A DNA stretch of 64,000 bases from Actinotignum timonense (GCF_900155575.1 NZ_LT706966.1:1451425-1515424); one strand, 5' to 3'; positions 18,164 through 27,099 are shown, counted from the first letter of the stretch. Notes: generated by a model not told the origin, from the letters alone. Numbers and translations are program-made.

Positions 18164-18270
18164 AAGCCTCCTCCAAAACAGGGATAGTGCGCAGCAGTGT
18201 TTCTATCATAGTGCGCTGTGCCATGACGCGGGGTATGCGCGCCGGGCTAGCTGGCCGGAGCGCATGCACG

Positions 18271-19428
18271 CTAGTCAGCTGGCGCCCCGCGCCGCGGTAG
18301 CTCTTGGATGCGCGCTGCTAGGCCACGCAGAATATCACGCGCGGGGGAGTCCACCATATCGAGGACGAACGGTGTTCCCGCGTCGCAGCCTTCCCGCAAC
18401 GCGGGCTCCAGCGGAATCTGGGCGAGAAGCTCAACCGGGTACCCGAGGGTCGCACTGAGATTCGTAGCGACGAGCTGCCCGCCACCGGAACCAAAAATAG
18501 TATTTTTTGTTCCGTCCGGTAGTTCCAGGTAGGACATATTTTCGACGACGCCGATAACGGTCTGCTCAGTTTGCTTAGAAACTGCACCGGCCCGTTCAGC
18601 CACGTCCGCGGCGGCAGTTTGCGGCGTCGTGACAACGAGGATATCCGCGCGGGGCAGCATCTGAGCCAAAGAAATAGCGACGTCGCCCGTTCCCGGCGGT
18701 AAATCGAGGAAAACGAAATCTAGATCTCCCCAGTAGACGTCCGCGAAGAATTGTTCGAGAGCCTTGTGGAGCATGGGGCCGCGCCACACCACCGGGGTAT
18801 TCCCGGGCACAAACATACCGATGGACATGACTTTCACGCCGTGGGCGACCGGGGGGATGATCATGCCGTTGAGCTGCTGGGCGGGGGTATCCACTCCCAT
18901 CATCCCGGGGATGGAAAAACCGTAAATATCGGCGTCGATGAGGCCTACGCGTTGGCCGGTGGCGGCCAGGGCAACCGCAAGATTCGCCGCAACGGAGGAT
19001 TTACCAACCCCACCTTTTCCGGAGGCCACCGCGATAACGCGGGTGGGGGAGTCGGGGCGCGCGAAAGAGATCTCCCGGGTGGTGCGCCCCCCGCGCAGCT
19101 TCTGCTGGAGGTGTTGCACCTGGAGGGGGGTCATGGCACCCATGGTGATGGTGATAGTACCCACGCCCTCAAGCGCGGAGATGGCTTCGCGGACTTCCTT
19201 TTCGATAACGTCTTGGCGCGGGCAGTGCACGGTGGTGAGAAGCACCGTGAGGGTGACATCACCTTCGGGGCTCACCCGCAGCCCGTGGATCATATCCAGT
19301 TCGGTAATCGGGTGGCGTAGCTCCGGGTCGATAACCCCGGAGAGGGCTTCTAGCACCCGATCCTTGGTGAGGGCAGTGGCCGCGGGTGAGCGCGGCACCG
19401 AATCGGAAACAGGATCACTCGTGGGCAC
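18271..19428 (-). CDS. mrp: Mrp/NBP35-family P-loop ATPase (iron-sulfur carrier type)
   Basis: 385 residues from the GTG at 19428, chosen because GGAGGAG lies 4-5 nt before it and it overlaps the DUF1003 stop by only 14 nt; the in-frame ATG at 19473 would overlap by 59 nt. An N-terminal DUF59 domain (VIDPELRHPITELDMI) is followed by the deviant Walker A VASGKGGVGKSSVAANLA. The family holds and delivers Fe-S clusters. The CxxC pair usually found after ENMSY is missing here (ENMSYLELPDG), so a cluster-carrier role by that motif cannot be claimed. Confidence 0.9.
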   Translation of the reverse strand: MPTSDPVSDSVPRSPAATALTKDRVLEALSGVIDPELRHPITELDMIHGLRVSPEGDVTLTVLLTTVHCPRQDVIEKEVREAISALEGVGTITITMGAMTPLQVQHLQQKLRGGRTTREISFARPDSPTRVIAVASGKGGVGKSSVAANLAVALAATGQRVGLIDADIYGFSIPGMMGVDTPAQQLNGMIIPPVAHGVKVMSIGMFVPGNTPVVWRGPMLHKALEQFFADVYWGDLDFVFLDLPPGTGDVAISLAQMLPRADILVVTTPQTAAADVAERAGAVSKQTEQTVIGVVENMSYLELPDGTKNTIFGSGGGQLVATNLSATLGYPVELLAQIPLEPALREGCDAGTPFVLDMVDSPARDILRGLAARIQELPRRGAPAD

Positions 19429-20056
19429 CGGGCTCCTCCCTAGGGCGGTCAAGCGCGGCGCGGGCGTGGTCATCTCCCGGATCAACCGGGACATCACGGG
19501 CTTCGCGCTGGGCTTTGACCGCATCGAGTTCTTCTTGCAATTCGCGGATACGTTCTTCGCGTTCGGCAGCGCGGTCAATATTGCGGTCATCAAGCTCGTG
19601 GAGCAAATCGCGCAATTCCGAACGCACAAAATCACGGGTGGCCATATCGCCGACCGCATCGCGCAAACCCGCAATTTCACGCATGAGGTATTCGGTATCC
19701 GCTAGGTTGCGATCAGCACGCTGGCGATCCTGTTCAGCGCTCACCTTATCCCGGGCATCCTGGCGGTTCTGGGCCAGCAGGATGAGGGGCGAGGCGTAGG
19801 AGGCCTGCAAGGAAAGCATGAGCGTGAGCGCGGTGAAACCAAATTCAGCGGAATCGAATTGCCATTTTTCGGGGGCCATGGTGTTCCACGCCAGCCACGC
19901 CACCACGAAAATGGTCAGGTAAACCAGAAAACTCGCGGTGCCCTGGAAGCGGGCGATGCTTTCCGCGGCGCGCCCGGCAGCCTCCGGGTCCTTGCGGCGT
20001 CGGCGCCGAAACAAGCGGCTGCGGCGTTCGAGTGGTTCATTGAAATCATTAGCCAC
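19415..20056 (-). CDS. DUF1003 membrane protein
   Basis: 213 residues, GTG start, overlapping the end of the preceding MgtE-like gene by 8 nt. A basic N-terminus (SRLFRRRRRKDPEA) is followed by two hydrophobic segments with the DUF1003 stretch FGFTALTLMLSLQASYASPLILLAQNRQ. The C-terminal half is an acidic and basic coiled-coil (DRQRADRNLADTEYLMREIA, LDDRNIDRAAEREERIRELQ). Function unknown. In actinobacteria it is often next to MgtE-N/CBS proteins, as here. Confidence 0.88.
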   Translation of the reverse strand: MANDFNEPLERRSRLFRRRRRKDPEAAGRAAESIARFQGTASFLVYLTIFVVAWLAWNTMAPEKWQFDSAEFGFTALTLMLSLQASYASPLILLAQNRQDARDKVSAEQDRQRADRNLADTEYLMREIAGLRDAVGDMATRDFVRSELRDLLHELDDRNIDRAAEREERIRELQEELDAVKAQREARDVPVDPGDDHARAALDRPREEPGAHE

Positions 20057-21338
20057 GGTTCACCTCGTTCGTCGTGGATGCGGCGGCGCTCTCAGAATCC
20101 GCGCCCTCCCAGGAATCATCCATATCGCGCCAATCCTCGGGGAGGAGGTGGTCGAGCACGTCGTCAACGGAGACCGCCCCGAGGAGGAGCCCCTGGTCTA
20201 CTACCGGGACAGCGGTGAGGTTATAGGTGGCTAATTCGCGGGTGACCGAACCGATGGGGGCTTCCGGATCCACACCTTCGGTATTGCGATCCAGAATAGA
20301 GCCCAGCATCGTGGTCGGGGGTTCGCGCAGCGCCCGCTGGATATGTACCGCGCCCAGATACCTCCCCGTGGGAGTTTCCAAAGGCGGGCGGCACACAAAA
20401 GCTACCGCGGCCAGCGCCGGCGGAATATCCGGGCGGGAGGCTGCGGCCAGGGCTTGGGCGACCGTATCATCCGGGCCGAGGATCACCGGATTGGGGGTCA
20501 TGAGACCACCGGCGGTGCGTTCGTCATAGGTGAGGAGGCGGCGCACATCTTGCGCTTCGCCCTCACTCATGGAGTCGAGGAGGATCGCGGCCGTTTCAGA
20601 AGGCAGATCGGCCATGAGGTCGGCCGCGTCGTCGGGCTGCATCACGTCTAGAACGTCACCGGCACGTTCCACATCCAAGCCAGCCAATACCGTGACGCGG
20701 TCCTCATCACCGAGTTCTTCCAGGACGTCCGCGAGCTTTTCGTCCGTGAGCTCCCGGGCGACCGATTGCATGCGTTCTTCGGGTAAATCACGCAAAATTT
20801 CCGCAATATCCCACGGCTTGAGATCCACCAGCTGGGAGACTATTGAAGCGGCTCCCTGGGTGTGGCTCGCGGTGGACAGGCCGGCCACTTCGCTCACCTT
20901 GAGGATTTCCGAATGGCGCGAATTCGTGCCGATTCCGCGCACATACACCTGGGTGAGGCCCCATTCGCGCCCGCGCAGCGGCTCAATGGCCGCGTCCACG
21001 ACGCTCATGCGGGTGCCGGTTTCCCGCACCACCACTTCGCGGTCAATGAGCTGGGCCATGACGAGTGTTTCCGAACTGCGCTGCTGGAAGCGCCGCATAT
21101 TGAGCACACCCGTAATGATGACCTGGCCGTTTGCGATGGAGGTGACGCGGGTAATGGGCAGGAAGACCCGCCGCCGGCCCACCACATCAATGGTGAGCCC
21201 AACCGCGGACGGTACCCCTTTGACGCGGAACACCACGACGACATCGTGGACGGTACCCACCTGGTCGCCAATGGGATCGTAGACGGGGGTACCGGCCAGC
21301 CGCCCAATAAAAACGCGAGAATTTTGCGAGGTTTTCAT
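20049..21338 (-). CDS. MgtE intracellular-domain protein with CBS pair, no channel domain
   Basis: 429 residues from the ATG at 21338, which shares a base with the aminopeptidase P stop (TAATG). A PRC-barrel-like N-terminus (VFIGRLAGTPVYDPIGDQVG) precedes MgtE N-domain helical repeats (DLPEERMQSVARELTDEK, MQPDDAADLMADLP) and a CBS pair (RTAGGLMTPNPV to AVPVVDQGLLLGAVSVDDVL). The five-helix Mg2+ channel domain of true MgtE is absent, so it is a sensor or regulator rather than a transporter. The adjacent DUF1003 membrane protein may be its partner (inference from overlap). Confidence 0.88.
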   Translation of the reverse strand: MKTSQNSRVFIGRLAGTPVYDPIGDQVGTVHDVVVVFRVKGVPSAVGLTIDVVGRRRVFLPITRVTSIANGQVIITGVLNMRRFQQRSSETLVMAQLIDREVVVRETGTRMSVVDAAIEPLRGREWGLTQVYVRGIGTNSRHSEILKVSEVAGLSTASHTQGAASIVSQLVDLKPWDIAEILRDLPEERMQSVARELTDEKLADVLEELGDEDRVTVLAGLDVERAGDVLDVMQPDDAADLMADLPSETAAILLDSMSEGEAQDVRRLLTYDERTAGGLMTPNPVILGPDDTVAQALAAASRPDIPPALAAVAFVCRPPLETPTGRYLGAVHIQRALREPPTTMLGSILDRNTEGVDPEAPIGSVTRELATYNLTAVPVVDQGLLLGAVSVDDVLDHLLPEDWRDMDDSWEGADSESAAASTTNEVNRG

Positions 21339-22864
21339 TAGCGCTGCACCCGCGTGAACCATTCTTCGATATCAGCGATGGTCCGCGGTATATCTTCTGA
21401 GAGGCGCTCAGCGCCGTTTTCTGTGATGAGGATATCGTCCTCGATACGCACCCCGATGCCGCGGAAACGTTCGGGAACCTTAAGGTCATCTTCGCGGAAG
21501 TAGAGCCCCGGTTCGATGGTGAAGACCATCCCCGGTTTGAGTTCCGCATCCAGGTACATATCCCGGCGGGCGGCCGCGCAATCATGCACGTCCAAGCCGA
21601 GGTGATGGGAGGTGCCGTGCGGCATCCAGCGCCGGTGGTACTGGCCTTCGGGGGCTAGGGACTGCGCGGCAGTGCCCGGGAGCATACCCCACTTTTCCAG
21701 GTACGCGGCAATAACTTCCATGGCGGCAGCGTGCACATCCTTGAATTTCACGCCGGGGGTGCCGGCCACTTCCAGGGCGCGCTCAGCAGCTTCCAGCACG
21801 GCGTTATAGACCTCCGCTTGTTCTTCCGTGAAGGTGCCGGTGACCGGGAGGGTGCGGGTGATATCCGCGGTGTAGAGCGAATCGAGTTCCACCCCGGCAT
21901 CCACGAGGATGAGATCGCCTTCGCGGACCTCGCCATCATTCGTCATCCAATGGAGGGTATTGGCGTGGTTGCCGGAGGCGGCGATGGTGTCATATCCCAG
22001 GCCGTTGCCTTCTTCGCGGGCGCGGGCGAAGAACGCCCCTTCCACCACGCGTTCCCCGCGATGGTGGGCAACCGCGCGCGGCAGGCTACGAATAATCTCA
22101 TCGAAACCGGAGTAGGTGGCTGCCACCGCCTTGCGCATTTCCCGCACTTCAAAATCATCTTTAATGAGGCGAAGTTCGGAGAGGGCCTGGGCCAGCTCCA
22201 CATCTTGGGCGGAATCCTGCGAGAGCCCGGCCGCGGCACGCAAGTCACTTACCTGCGCGGTGATCTGCTCCGATGCTTCGGCGAGCACCCGGATACTCAC
22301 CTGGCCTTCCCCGAGGTCCTTCGCGAGGGCATCGGGAAGATTATCTAGGGAATCGGTGGCCAAGCCGGTGGCGCGGCTGACTTCCTCCAGGGAGGGACGC
22401 GCCCCCACCCAGAATTCCCCGTGGGCCGGATCCGAATAAAACTCTTCCGAGGAACGCGAGGCGCGCGGGTAGAAGTAGAGGGTGACATCATGCCCGCCTT
22501 CTTCACGCGGATTGAAAACAAGGACCGCGCCGGGTTCTTGTTCCCCGCCCAGGCCTGTCATATGCGAGAAAGCAGAATGGGCGCGGAAGCGGTAATCGGT
22601 GTCATTAGCGCGGACTTTCGTTTCCCCGGCCGGGATCACGAGGCGTTCACCGGGGAAAAGCGCGGAAAGGGCGGCGTGGCGGGCCGGTAAATAATCTGCC
22701 ACTTCCGTGCGCGGTGCCGGTTCGGGCCGGGGCCCCCAATCCGAGCCCATGAACTCCCGAAACTCGAGGTTACTGGGCTGCTGAGAACGGTTATTTCCGC
22801 GGGCGCGCAAATTTTGCTGCGCAGTATCCTGATCGTGCTGTCCCTTGGTAGTCATACCGTCCAT
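21338..22864 (-). CDS. pepP: Xaa-Pro aminopeptidase (aminopeptidase P family)
   Basis: 508 residues from the ATG at 22864, which has AAAGGG upstream; ATG 22885 and 22855 are also in frame. The metal ligands of the pita-bread fold are visible: both Asp in LVDAGVELDSLYTADITRT, His in GTSHHLGLDVHD, Glu in FTIEPGLYF and Glu in GVRIEDDILIT. It removes N-terminal residues before proline. It is the first gene of an overlapping chain with the MgtE-like, DUF1003 and mrp genes. The N-terminus is Gln/Asn-rich. Confidence 0.92.
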   Translation of the reverse strand: MDGMTTKGQHDQDTAQQNLRARGNNRSQQPSNLEFREFMGSDWGPRPEPAPRTEVADYLPARHAALSALFPGERLVIPAGETKVRANDTDYRFRAHSAFSHMTGLGGEQEPGAVLVFNPREEGGHDVTLYFYPRASRSSEEFYSDPAHGEFWVGARPSLEEVSRATGLATDSLDNLPDALAKDLGEGQVSIRVLAEASEQITAQVSDLRAAAGLSQDSAQDVELAQALSELRLIKDDFEVREMRKAVAATYSGFDEIIRSLPRAVAHHRGERVVEGAFFARAREEGNGLGYDTIAASGNHANTLHWMTNDGEVREGDLILVDAGVELDSLYTADITRTLPVTGTFTEEQAEVYNAVLEAAERALEVAGTPGVKFKDVHAAAMEVIAAYLEKWGMLPGTAAQSLAPEGQYHRRWMPHGTSHHLGLDVHDCAAARRDMYLDAELKPGMVFTIEPGLYFREDDLKVPERFRGIGVRIEDDILITENGAERLSEDIPRTIADIEEWFTRVQR

Positions 22865-22963
22865 TATCGCACCCTTTGCCGACATAAAAAGCCCCGCGAA
22901 CTTTTTCCGTGCCCCGGTCGGCTGCTACCCGCGCCCCGCCCGGCCCCGACTAAGCTGAAGAAC

Positions 22964-23803
22964 ATGGCTATCGATACCCACACTCATTCCACCGCCTCCG
23001 ATTCCACGGTCACTCCGCGCGAACTCGTGGAGGAAGCCAGGAGTATCGGCCTGACCGGAATTGCGCTCACCGACCACGATACGGTGGCCGGATGGGAGGA
23101 GGCCGCCGCTGCGGCGGCCTCCTGCGCCGTCGTACTTATCCGTGGCATGGAGTTGTCCACGAAATGGGAAGGGATCACCTGCCATATCCTCGGGTATCTT
23201 TTCGATCCGCATGACCGTGCGATCCAGGAGCATATCGCTACCACGCGGGCGTCGCGGCTCACCCGCACCCGCGCCATTGTGGAGAAGCTCAGCGCGGACG
23301 TGCCTATCACCTGGGATGATGTAGTGGCTCATACGCCTCCGGGGGCGACCGTCGGGCGGCCCCATATTGCCGACGCCCTGGTGGCGGCCGGTGTGGTTCC
23401 CACCCGGAGCGCGGCTTTTACCCACTATCTTTCCGTGCACGGACCCTACTATGTGTCGCATTACGCGCCGCAGGCCTGCGAGGCCATTCGGATGATCACG
23501 GCGGCGGGCGGGAAAGCGGTGCTGGCCCACCCGGTGGCCCCCGCGCGCAATAAAGTGGTGCCCGAGCGCGCTTTTGAGGAGATGGCCGCGGCCGGGCTAT
23601 TCGGCGTGGAGCTGCGCCATCCGGAAAACGATCCGGCGCTGGTGCCGGGCCTGGAACGCATTGCCGAGCGTTTGCAACTGCGCGGTTTTGGGGCGAGTGA
23701 TTACCACGGGCGCGGGAAAACGAATCGGCTCGGGCAGTACACCACGAGCCCGGATATTATCGCCGAGCTGGTCGACGGTACCGCGTTGCCTGTGCTAGGT
23801 TAA
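22964..23803 (+). CDS. PHP-domain phosphoesterase
   Basis: 279 residues from ATG 22964. Metal-binding motifs are IDTHTHSTASDSTVTP, ALTDHDTVAGW and GASDYHG, as in the RNase AM/YciV-like PHP group. It should hydrolyse a phosphoester, possibly 3',5'-nucleoside bisphosphate or short RNA. The start has no good ribosome site, but TAAGCT lies 7 nt upstream, so a leaderless start is likely. It is divergent from pepP. Confidence 0.85.
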   Translation: MAIDTHTHSTASDSTVTPRELVEEARSIGLTGIALTDHDTVAGWEEAAAAAASCAVVLIRGMELSTKWEGITCHILGYLFDPHDRAIQEHIATTRASRLTRTRAIVEKLSADVPITWDDVVAHTPPGATVGRPHIADALVAAGVVPTRSAAFTHYLSVHGPYYVSHYAPQACEAIRMITAAGGKAVLAHPVAPARNKVVPERAFEEMAAAGLFGVELRHPENDPALVPGLERIAERLQLRGFGASDYHGRGKTNRLGQYTTSPDIIAELVDGTALPVLG

Positions 23804-23946
23804 AACGCGCTTCACTGCCGTAGCGTTCCGGCGGGAGCCGGGTACCTGCGAGCGCCATTCCTACCCGGCGCGGGCGCGGCCGTGAACATTTTCAGGATGT
23901 CTTTTCGATTCTCGCGGGGATGTCCTAGGATGGTGTCGTTATAAGT

Positions 23947-23996
23947 CCGGCTCGGTGTAAAACCGCTCCTGCGGATGTGGAGGACCTGGTCGCCGG
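23947..23996 (+). promoter_or_regulatory. Possible structured leader of marC
   Basis: Outer arms CCGGC (23947-23951) and GCCGG (23992-23996) enclose CGGT/ACCG and CTCC/GGAG hairpins, which could make a small junction between a likely TAGGAT -10 (about 23929) and the ribosome site. The arms are short and it matches no riboswitch I recognise. Confidence 0.2.
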
Positions 23997-24019
23997 GGAG
24001 AATCAGGAGGTACTGCCCC

Positions 24020-24646
24020 GTGGCCGTCTTTGATGTCACGATCTTCTTGTCCACCTTCATGACCCTGTTCGTTATCGCCGACCCGCTAGGTAACCTCCCG
24101 GTTTTCATCGCGCTCACCGCGCGTAATACCAATAAGGAACGCAATCGCGCGGCCTGGCAGTCGGTCCTCACCTCCGCGATTGTGCTGGCGATTTTCGCGG
24201 TTTTCGGTAAATACATTCTGGATTTGCTGGGTATTACCACCGCCGCCATGCAGATTTCGGGCGGTATTTTGCTGTTGCTCGTCGCCCTCCAGCTCATGCA
24301 GGACGAATCCAATCCGCAAGAAGAAGAGGCGAAGGCTTCCTCGGTGAATATCGCCCTGGTGCCCATGGGAATTCCGCTGCTGGCCGGGCCCGGCGCGATC
24401 GTTGCCATCATGATTAAGGTGGAGGAATCCGGCGATACCCTGGGCGGCATCCTCGCGATTATCGCGGCTTTTATTCTGCTGCACATCATTGAATGGGTGG
24501 TATTGCGTTTCGCCTCGCCCATGCACCGGCTCCTCGGCGAAGGCGGCACGGTGTTCCTCACCCGCATTGCCGGGATGCTGCTGGCCGCTATTTCGGTGCA
24601 GCTTATTATTGCCGGTGCGGTTTCGGTGTGGCCGGGCGCCGCGTAG
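24020..24646 (+). CDS. MarC-family integral membrane protein
   Basis: 208 residues from the GTG at 24020, with AGGAGG 9 nt upstream. Six hydrophobic segments with the family stretches LFVIADPLGNLPVF, ISGGILLLLVALQLM and PMGIPLLAGPGAIVAIM. The family was once linked to multiple antibiotic resistance but has no proven function. A strong terminator follows between it and the helicase. Confidence 0.9.
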   Translation: MAVFDVTIFLSTFMTLFVIADPLGNLPVFIALTARNTNKERNRAAWQSVLTSAIVLAIFAVFGKYILDLLGITTAAMQISGGILLLLVALQLMQDESNPQEEEAKASSVNIALVPMGIPLLAGPGAIVAIMIKVEESGDTLGGILAIIAAFILLHIIEWVVLRFASPMHRLLGEGGTVFLTRIAGMLLAAISVQLIIAGAVSVWPGAA

Positions 24647-24674
24647 GTTCTTTTTCCGCGCAATTCTTAAAGTC

Positions 24675-24713
24675 CAGGCGGGCACCTCCGGGAAATATGG
24701 AGGCGCCCGCCTG
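24675..24713. terminator. Hairpin terminator between convergent marC and DEAD-box helicase
   Basis: A stem of about 15 bp with one mismatch (CAGGCGGGC...CTCC and complement) and a 9-nt loop lies between two convergent genes, so it may serve both. Confidence 0.8.
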
Positions 24714-24729
24714 AGCCTGTTAATCCGCC

Positions 24730-26421
24730 TTAGTCCAGTTTGCGGGAGAGTTTACGACGCCGCCGCTGCGTTCCTGCCTGCTCGCTAGCCGCGGGAGTTT
24801 CGGCCCGCGTGCGAGGGGTGCCGAGCTTGCGGCGGGTACGCCCGGAAGTACTGTGCTGTTCTTTTTCTTCAGTACGACGACGCCCGCTTCCCGAGCGCTG
24901 CCCCTCCGTCTTCGTGGCCGTGGATGTGGCACGGCGCGATCCACGGGTCGAAGAAGAACGCCGTTCGCTCCCGCGTTCGCGCGGGCCGCGGCGCCCGCCC
25001 TGGCGGGCCGAGCGACGCTGAGAATTCCTGCGCCCGCCCCGCGAGTGCCCGGTTTCACCCAGGTCTTCAATCTCTTCGGCATCCAGACCGGCCAGCACCC
25101 GCTGGGATTCGGGGAGGGTGGAGCCGGCATCGGTGGGAATATCAAGATCGGTGTAGAGGTGATCCGAGGTGTGGTAGGTCTCTACCGGATCGGCCATCCC
25201 GAGGTTGAGCTGCTTGCTGATAAGTGACCAGCGGGGCATATCTTCCCAGTCCACGAAGGTGACCGCGGTGCCCTTATTTCCGGCGCGGCCGGTGCGCCCA
25301 ATACGGTGAATGTAGATCTTTTCATCTTCGGGGCACTGGTAGTTGACGACGTGGGTGACATCGTCCACGTCAATACCGCGGGCGGCAACATCGGTTGCAA
25401 CAAGCACGTCAATCTTGCCTTTACGGAAGGCCCGCAGGGTTTGTTCCCGGGCTCCCTGGCCCAGATCCCCGTGCAGGGATCCCACCGCGAATCCGCGGTC
25501 GCGCAAGGTATCGGCCAGGCGGGCCGCATTGCGCTTGGTGCGGCAGAAAATAATGGAGCGATCCCGGCCCCGGGCCTGGAGGATGCGCGCAACCACTTCG
25601 TCTTTATTCAGGGCGTGGACGCGGTAGGCAACCTGGCGAATATTTTTCACGGTGGCGCTGTCATCGCCGGGGGTATGGGCGCGAATATGCGTCGGTTTCG
25701 TCATATAGCGGCGCGCCATGGTGATGACGGGACCGGGCATGGTTGCCGAGAAAAGCATGGTGTGGCGGGTAGGTGGAACGGCGGAGAGGATTTTTTCGAC
25801 GTCGTCCAAAAAACCGAGGTCAAGCATTTCATCGGCCTCATCGAGGACCACGGTGCGAACCCGGCTGAGCACGAGGGTACCGTGTTTCATGAGGTCGATG
25901 ATGCGGCCCGGGGTGCCCACCACGATTTCGACGCCCTTGGCCAGCGCTTCTTGCTGGGGTTCATAGGCGCGCCCGCCGTAAATATCGACGATACGCAAGC
26001 TGCGGTGGGCAGCGGCGTTACGCAGCTCCAAAGCAACCTGTTTGGCCAGTTCACGGGTAGGAAGCACGACGAGTGCCTGGGGCTTACCCTGATCTGCCGG
26101 CGGGATATTCTCCCAGCCTTCTTCTCCCGGACCTATCGAGACTTCGAGGAGCGGGATACCGAAACCAAGAGTTTTCCCGGTGCCTGTTTTTGCCTGCCCG
26201 ATAATGTCGTGCCCGGTCAGGGCAACGGGAAGGGTGAGTGCCTGGATCGGGAACGGGTGGGTAATGCCGTGCTCTTCCAGGGCACGAACGATAGGTTCGG
26301 AAACTCCGAAATCCGCGAAAGACTTGGTTTCGAGGCCTTCACCTGTGCCGGTGATATCCGCGGCGGGGGAAGTATCGGTGGGTTCATGAGCGCGGGAGGA
26401 ATCAATCACTCCGGAAGCCAT
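24730..26421 (-). CDS. DEAD-box ATP-dependent RNA helicase
   Basis: 563 residues. Motifs run in order: Q-motif near HPFPIQALTL, Walker A AKTGTGKT, PTREL, DEADEMLDLGF, SAT, HGDLGQGAREQTL and HRIGRTGRAG. The last 130 residues are an Arg/Ser/Gly-rich basic tail (RRNSQRRSARQGGRRG and similar), typical of RNA-binding tails of RhlE/CsdA-like actinobacterial helicases. It probably remodels structured RNA or assembling ribosomes in the cytosol. It is minus strand, with DUF3107 further upstream on the same strand. Confidence 0.93.
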   Translation of the reverse strand: MASGVIDSSRAHEPTDTSPAADITGTGEGLETKSFADFGVSEPIVRALEEHGITHPFPIQALTLPVALTGHDIIGQAKTGTGKTLGFGIPLLEVSIGPGEEGWENIPPADQGKPQALVVLPTRELAKQVALELRNAAAHRSLRIVDIYGGRAYEPQQEALAKGVEIVVGTPGRIIDLMKHGTLVLSRVRTVVLDEADEMLDLGFLDDVEKILSAVPPTRHTMLFSATMPGPVITMARRYMTKPTHIRAHTPGDDSATVKNIRQVAYRVHALNKDEVVARILQARGRDRSIIFCRTKRNAARLADTLRDRGFAVGSLHGDLGQGAREQTLRAFRKGKIDVLVATDVAARGIDVDDVTHVVNYQCPEDEKIYIHRIGRTGRAGNKGTAVTFVDWEDMPRWSLISKQLNLGMADPVETYHTSDHLYTDLDIPTDAGSTLPESQRVLAGLDAEEIEDLGETGHSRGGRRNSQRRSARQGGRRGPRERGSERRSSSTRGSRRATSTATKTEGQRSGSGRRRTEEKEQHSTSGRTRRKLGTPRTRAETPAASEQAGTQRRRRKLSRKLD

Positions 26422-26680
26422 ATGCTGTCCTTTCTGCGTGCGCTAAGGGGCACGAGCTAGGGGTGGGTGCAGCAGTTGCGATATATGCCACATCAGCCGG
26501 TTACGCACCGGCGACCGAGCACACCACCCGAGGTAGCAGCCGATCGCGACAATCCCCAGCGACCGGGCAGCTACACATATCAATCACGCCTGGAGGCGGC
26601 GTACACGGCCTCAGGCTCCCGGCTATTCTACGGCACGAACCCGGCCGGGCCGCCGCGACCTCCCGTGCACCACGAATTTC

Positions 26681-26905
26681 CTAGAGACCGAAGCCAACCC
26701 GGCGGGTATCCTGTTCGCGGATTTCCACGAAAGCAATAGCATCGGCGGGAATGGTTACCTCACGATTCTTCTTCGCGGTAATACGCAAAGGCTTGCCTTC
26801 TCCACCCAGGCTGGCATCGACAAGCGCGCGCAATTCCTCAACCGAGGCATCCGTTTCCAAAATCAGATCGCGGGTAGTTTCACGAAAACCAATAACGATT
26901 TCCAT
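26681..26905 (-). CDS. DUF3107 family small protein
   Basis: 74 residues from the ATG at 26905, with AAGGAGA just upstream; the frame stays open to 27016 but no upstream start has a ribosome site. MEIVIGFRETTRDLILET and ITIPADAIAFVEI-type strands match DUF3107, a family of small actinobacterial proteins (mycobacterial TB9.4 is one). Function unknown. It is divergent from adnA, and a PafBC-type promoter points at it from 27037, which would give a leader of about 100 nt. Confidence 0.88.
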   Translation of the reverse strand: MEIVIGFRETTRDLILETDASVEELRALVDASLGGEGKPLRITAKKNREVTIPADAIAFVEIREQDTRRVGFGL

Positions 26906-27014
26906 ATCTTTCTCCTTGAATACTCTAGGGATGCGGGGCCGTAAGGCACCGCCGTGAAAGAGCCTGAATAGCTCATCTTCGCTATGCTTCCGCAGTAGCG
27001 TTCGCGATGCCTCC

Positions 27015-27037
27015 ACAGTAGCGGCCCCTTACGACAA
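27015..27037 (-). promoter_or_regulatory. PafBC-type promoter reading toward DUF3107
   Basis: On the minus strand: TTGTCG (27037-27032), TAA plus GGGGCCGC as an 11-bp spacer, then TACTGT (27020-27015). Words and spacing match TTGTCR-N11-TANNNT. Its -35 is the left arm of the 26-bp palindrome at 27028-27053, whose right arm is the -35 of the adnA promoter. Confidence 0.55.
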
Positions 27038-27053
27038 AAAAATTTGTCGTAAG
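27028..27053. promoter_or_regulatory. 26-bp palindrome joining two divergent -35 elements
   Basis: CTTACGACAAA and TTTGTCGTAAG are perfect 11-bp inverted arms around four A. Each arm holds a TTGTCG -35 word, so the palindrome looks like a shared activator site for divergent transcription rather than a terminator, since both flanking genes read away from it. Confidence 0.6.
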
Positions 27054-27066
27054 CCTCTCGTATGGT
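27044..27066 (+). promoter_or_regulatory. PafBC-type (RecA-independent DNA damage) promoter of adnA
   Basis: TTGTCG (27044-27049), an 11-bp spacer, and TATGGT (27061-27066). Same pattern as at 13812. The predicted start near 27073 leaves a short leader with GAAAGGA before the GTG at 27100. Confidence 0.7.
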
Positions 27067-27099
27067 TAATCCTAACAACGCACCTGCGAAGAAAGGATC

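Noticed and set aside
27028-27053. Palindrome read as a bidirectional terminator
   Set aside because: Both adjacent genes are divergent, so no transcript needs to end here; the promoter spacing on both strands explains it better.
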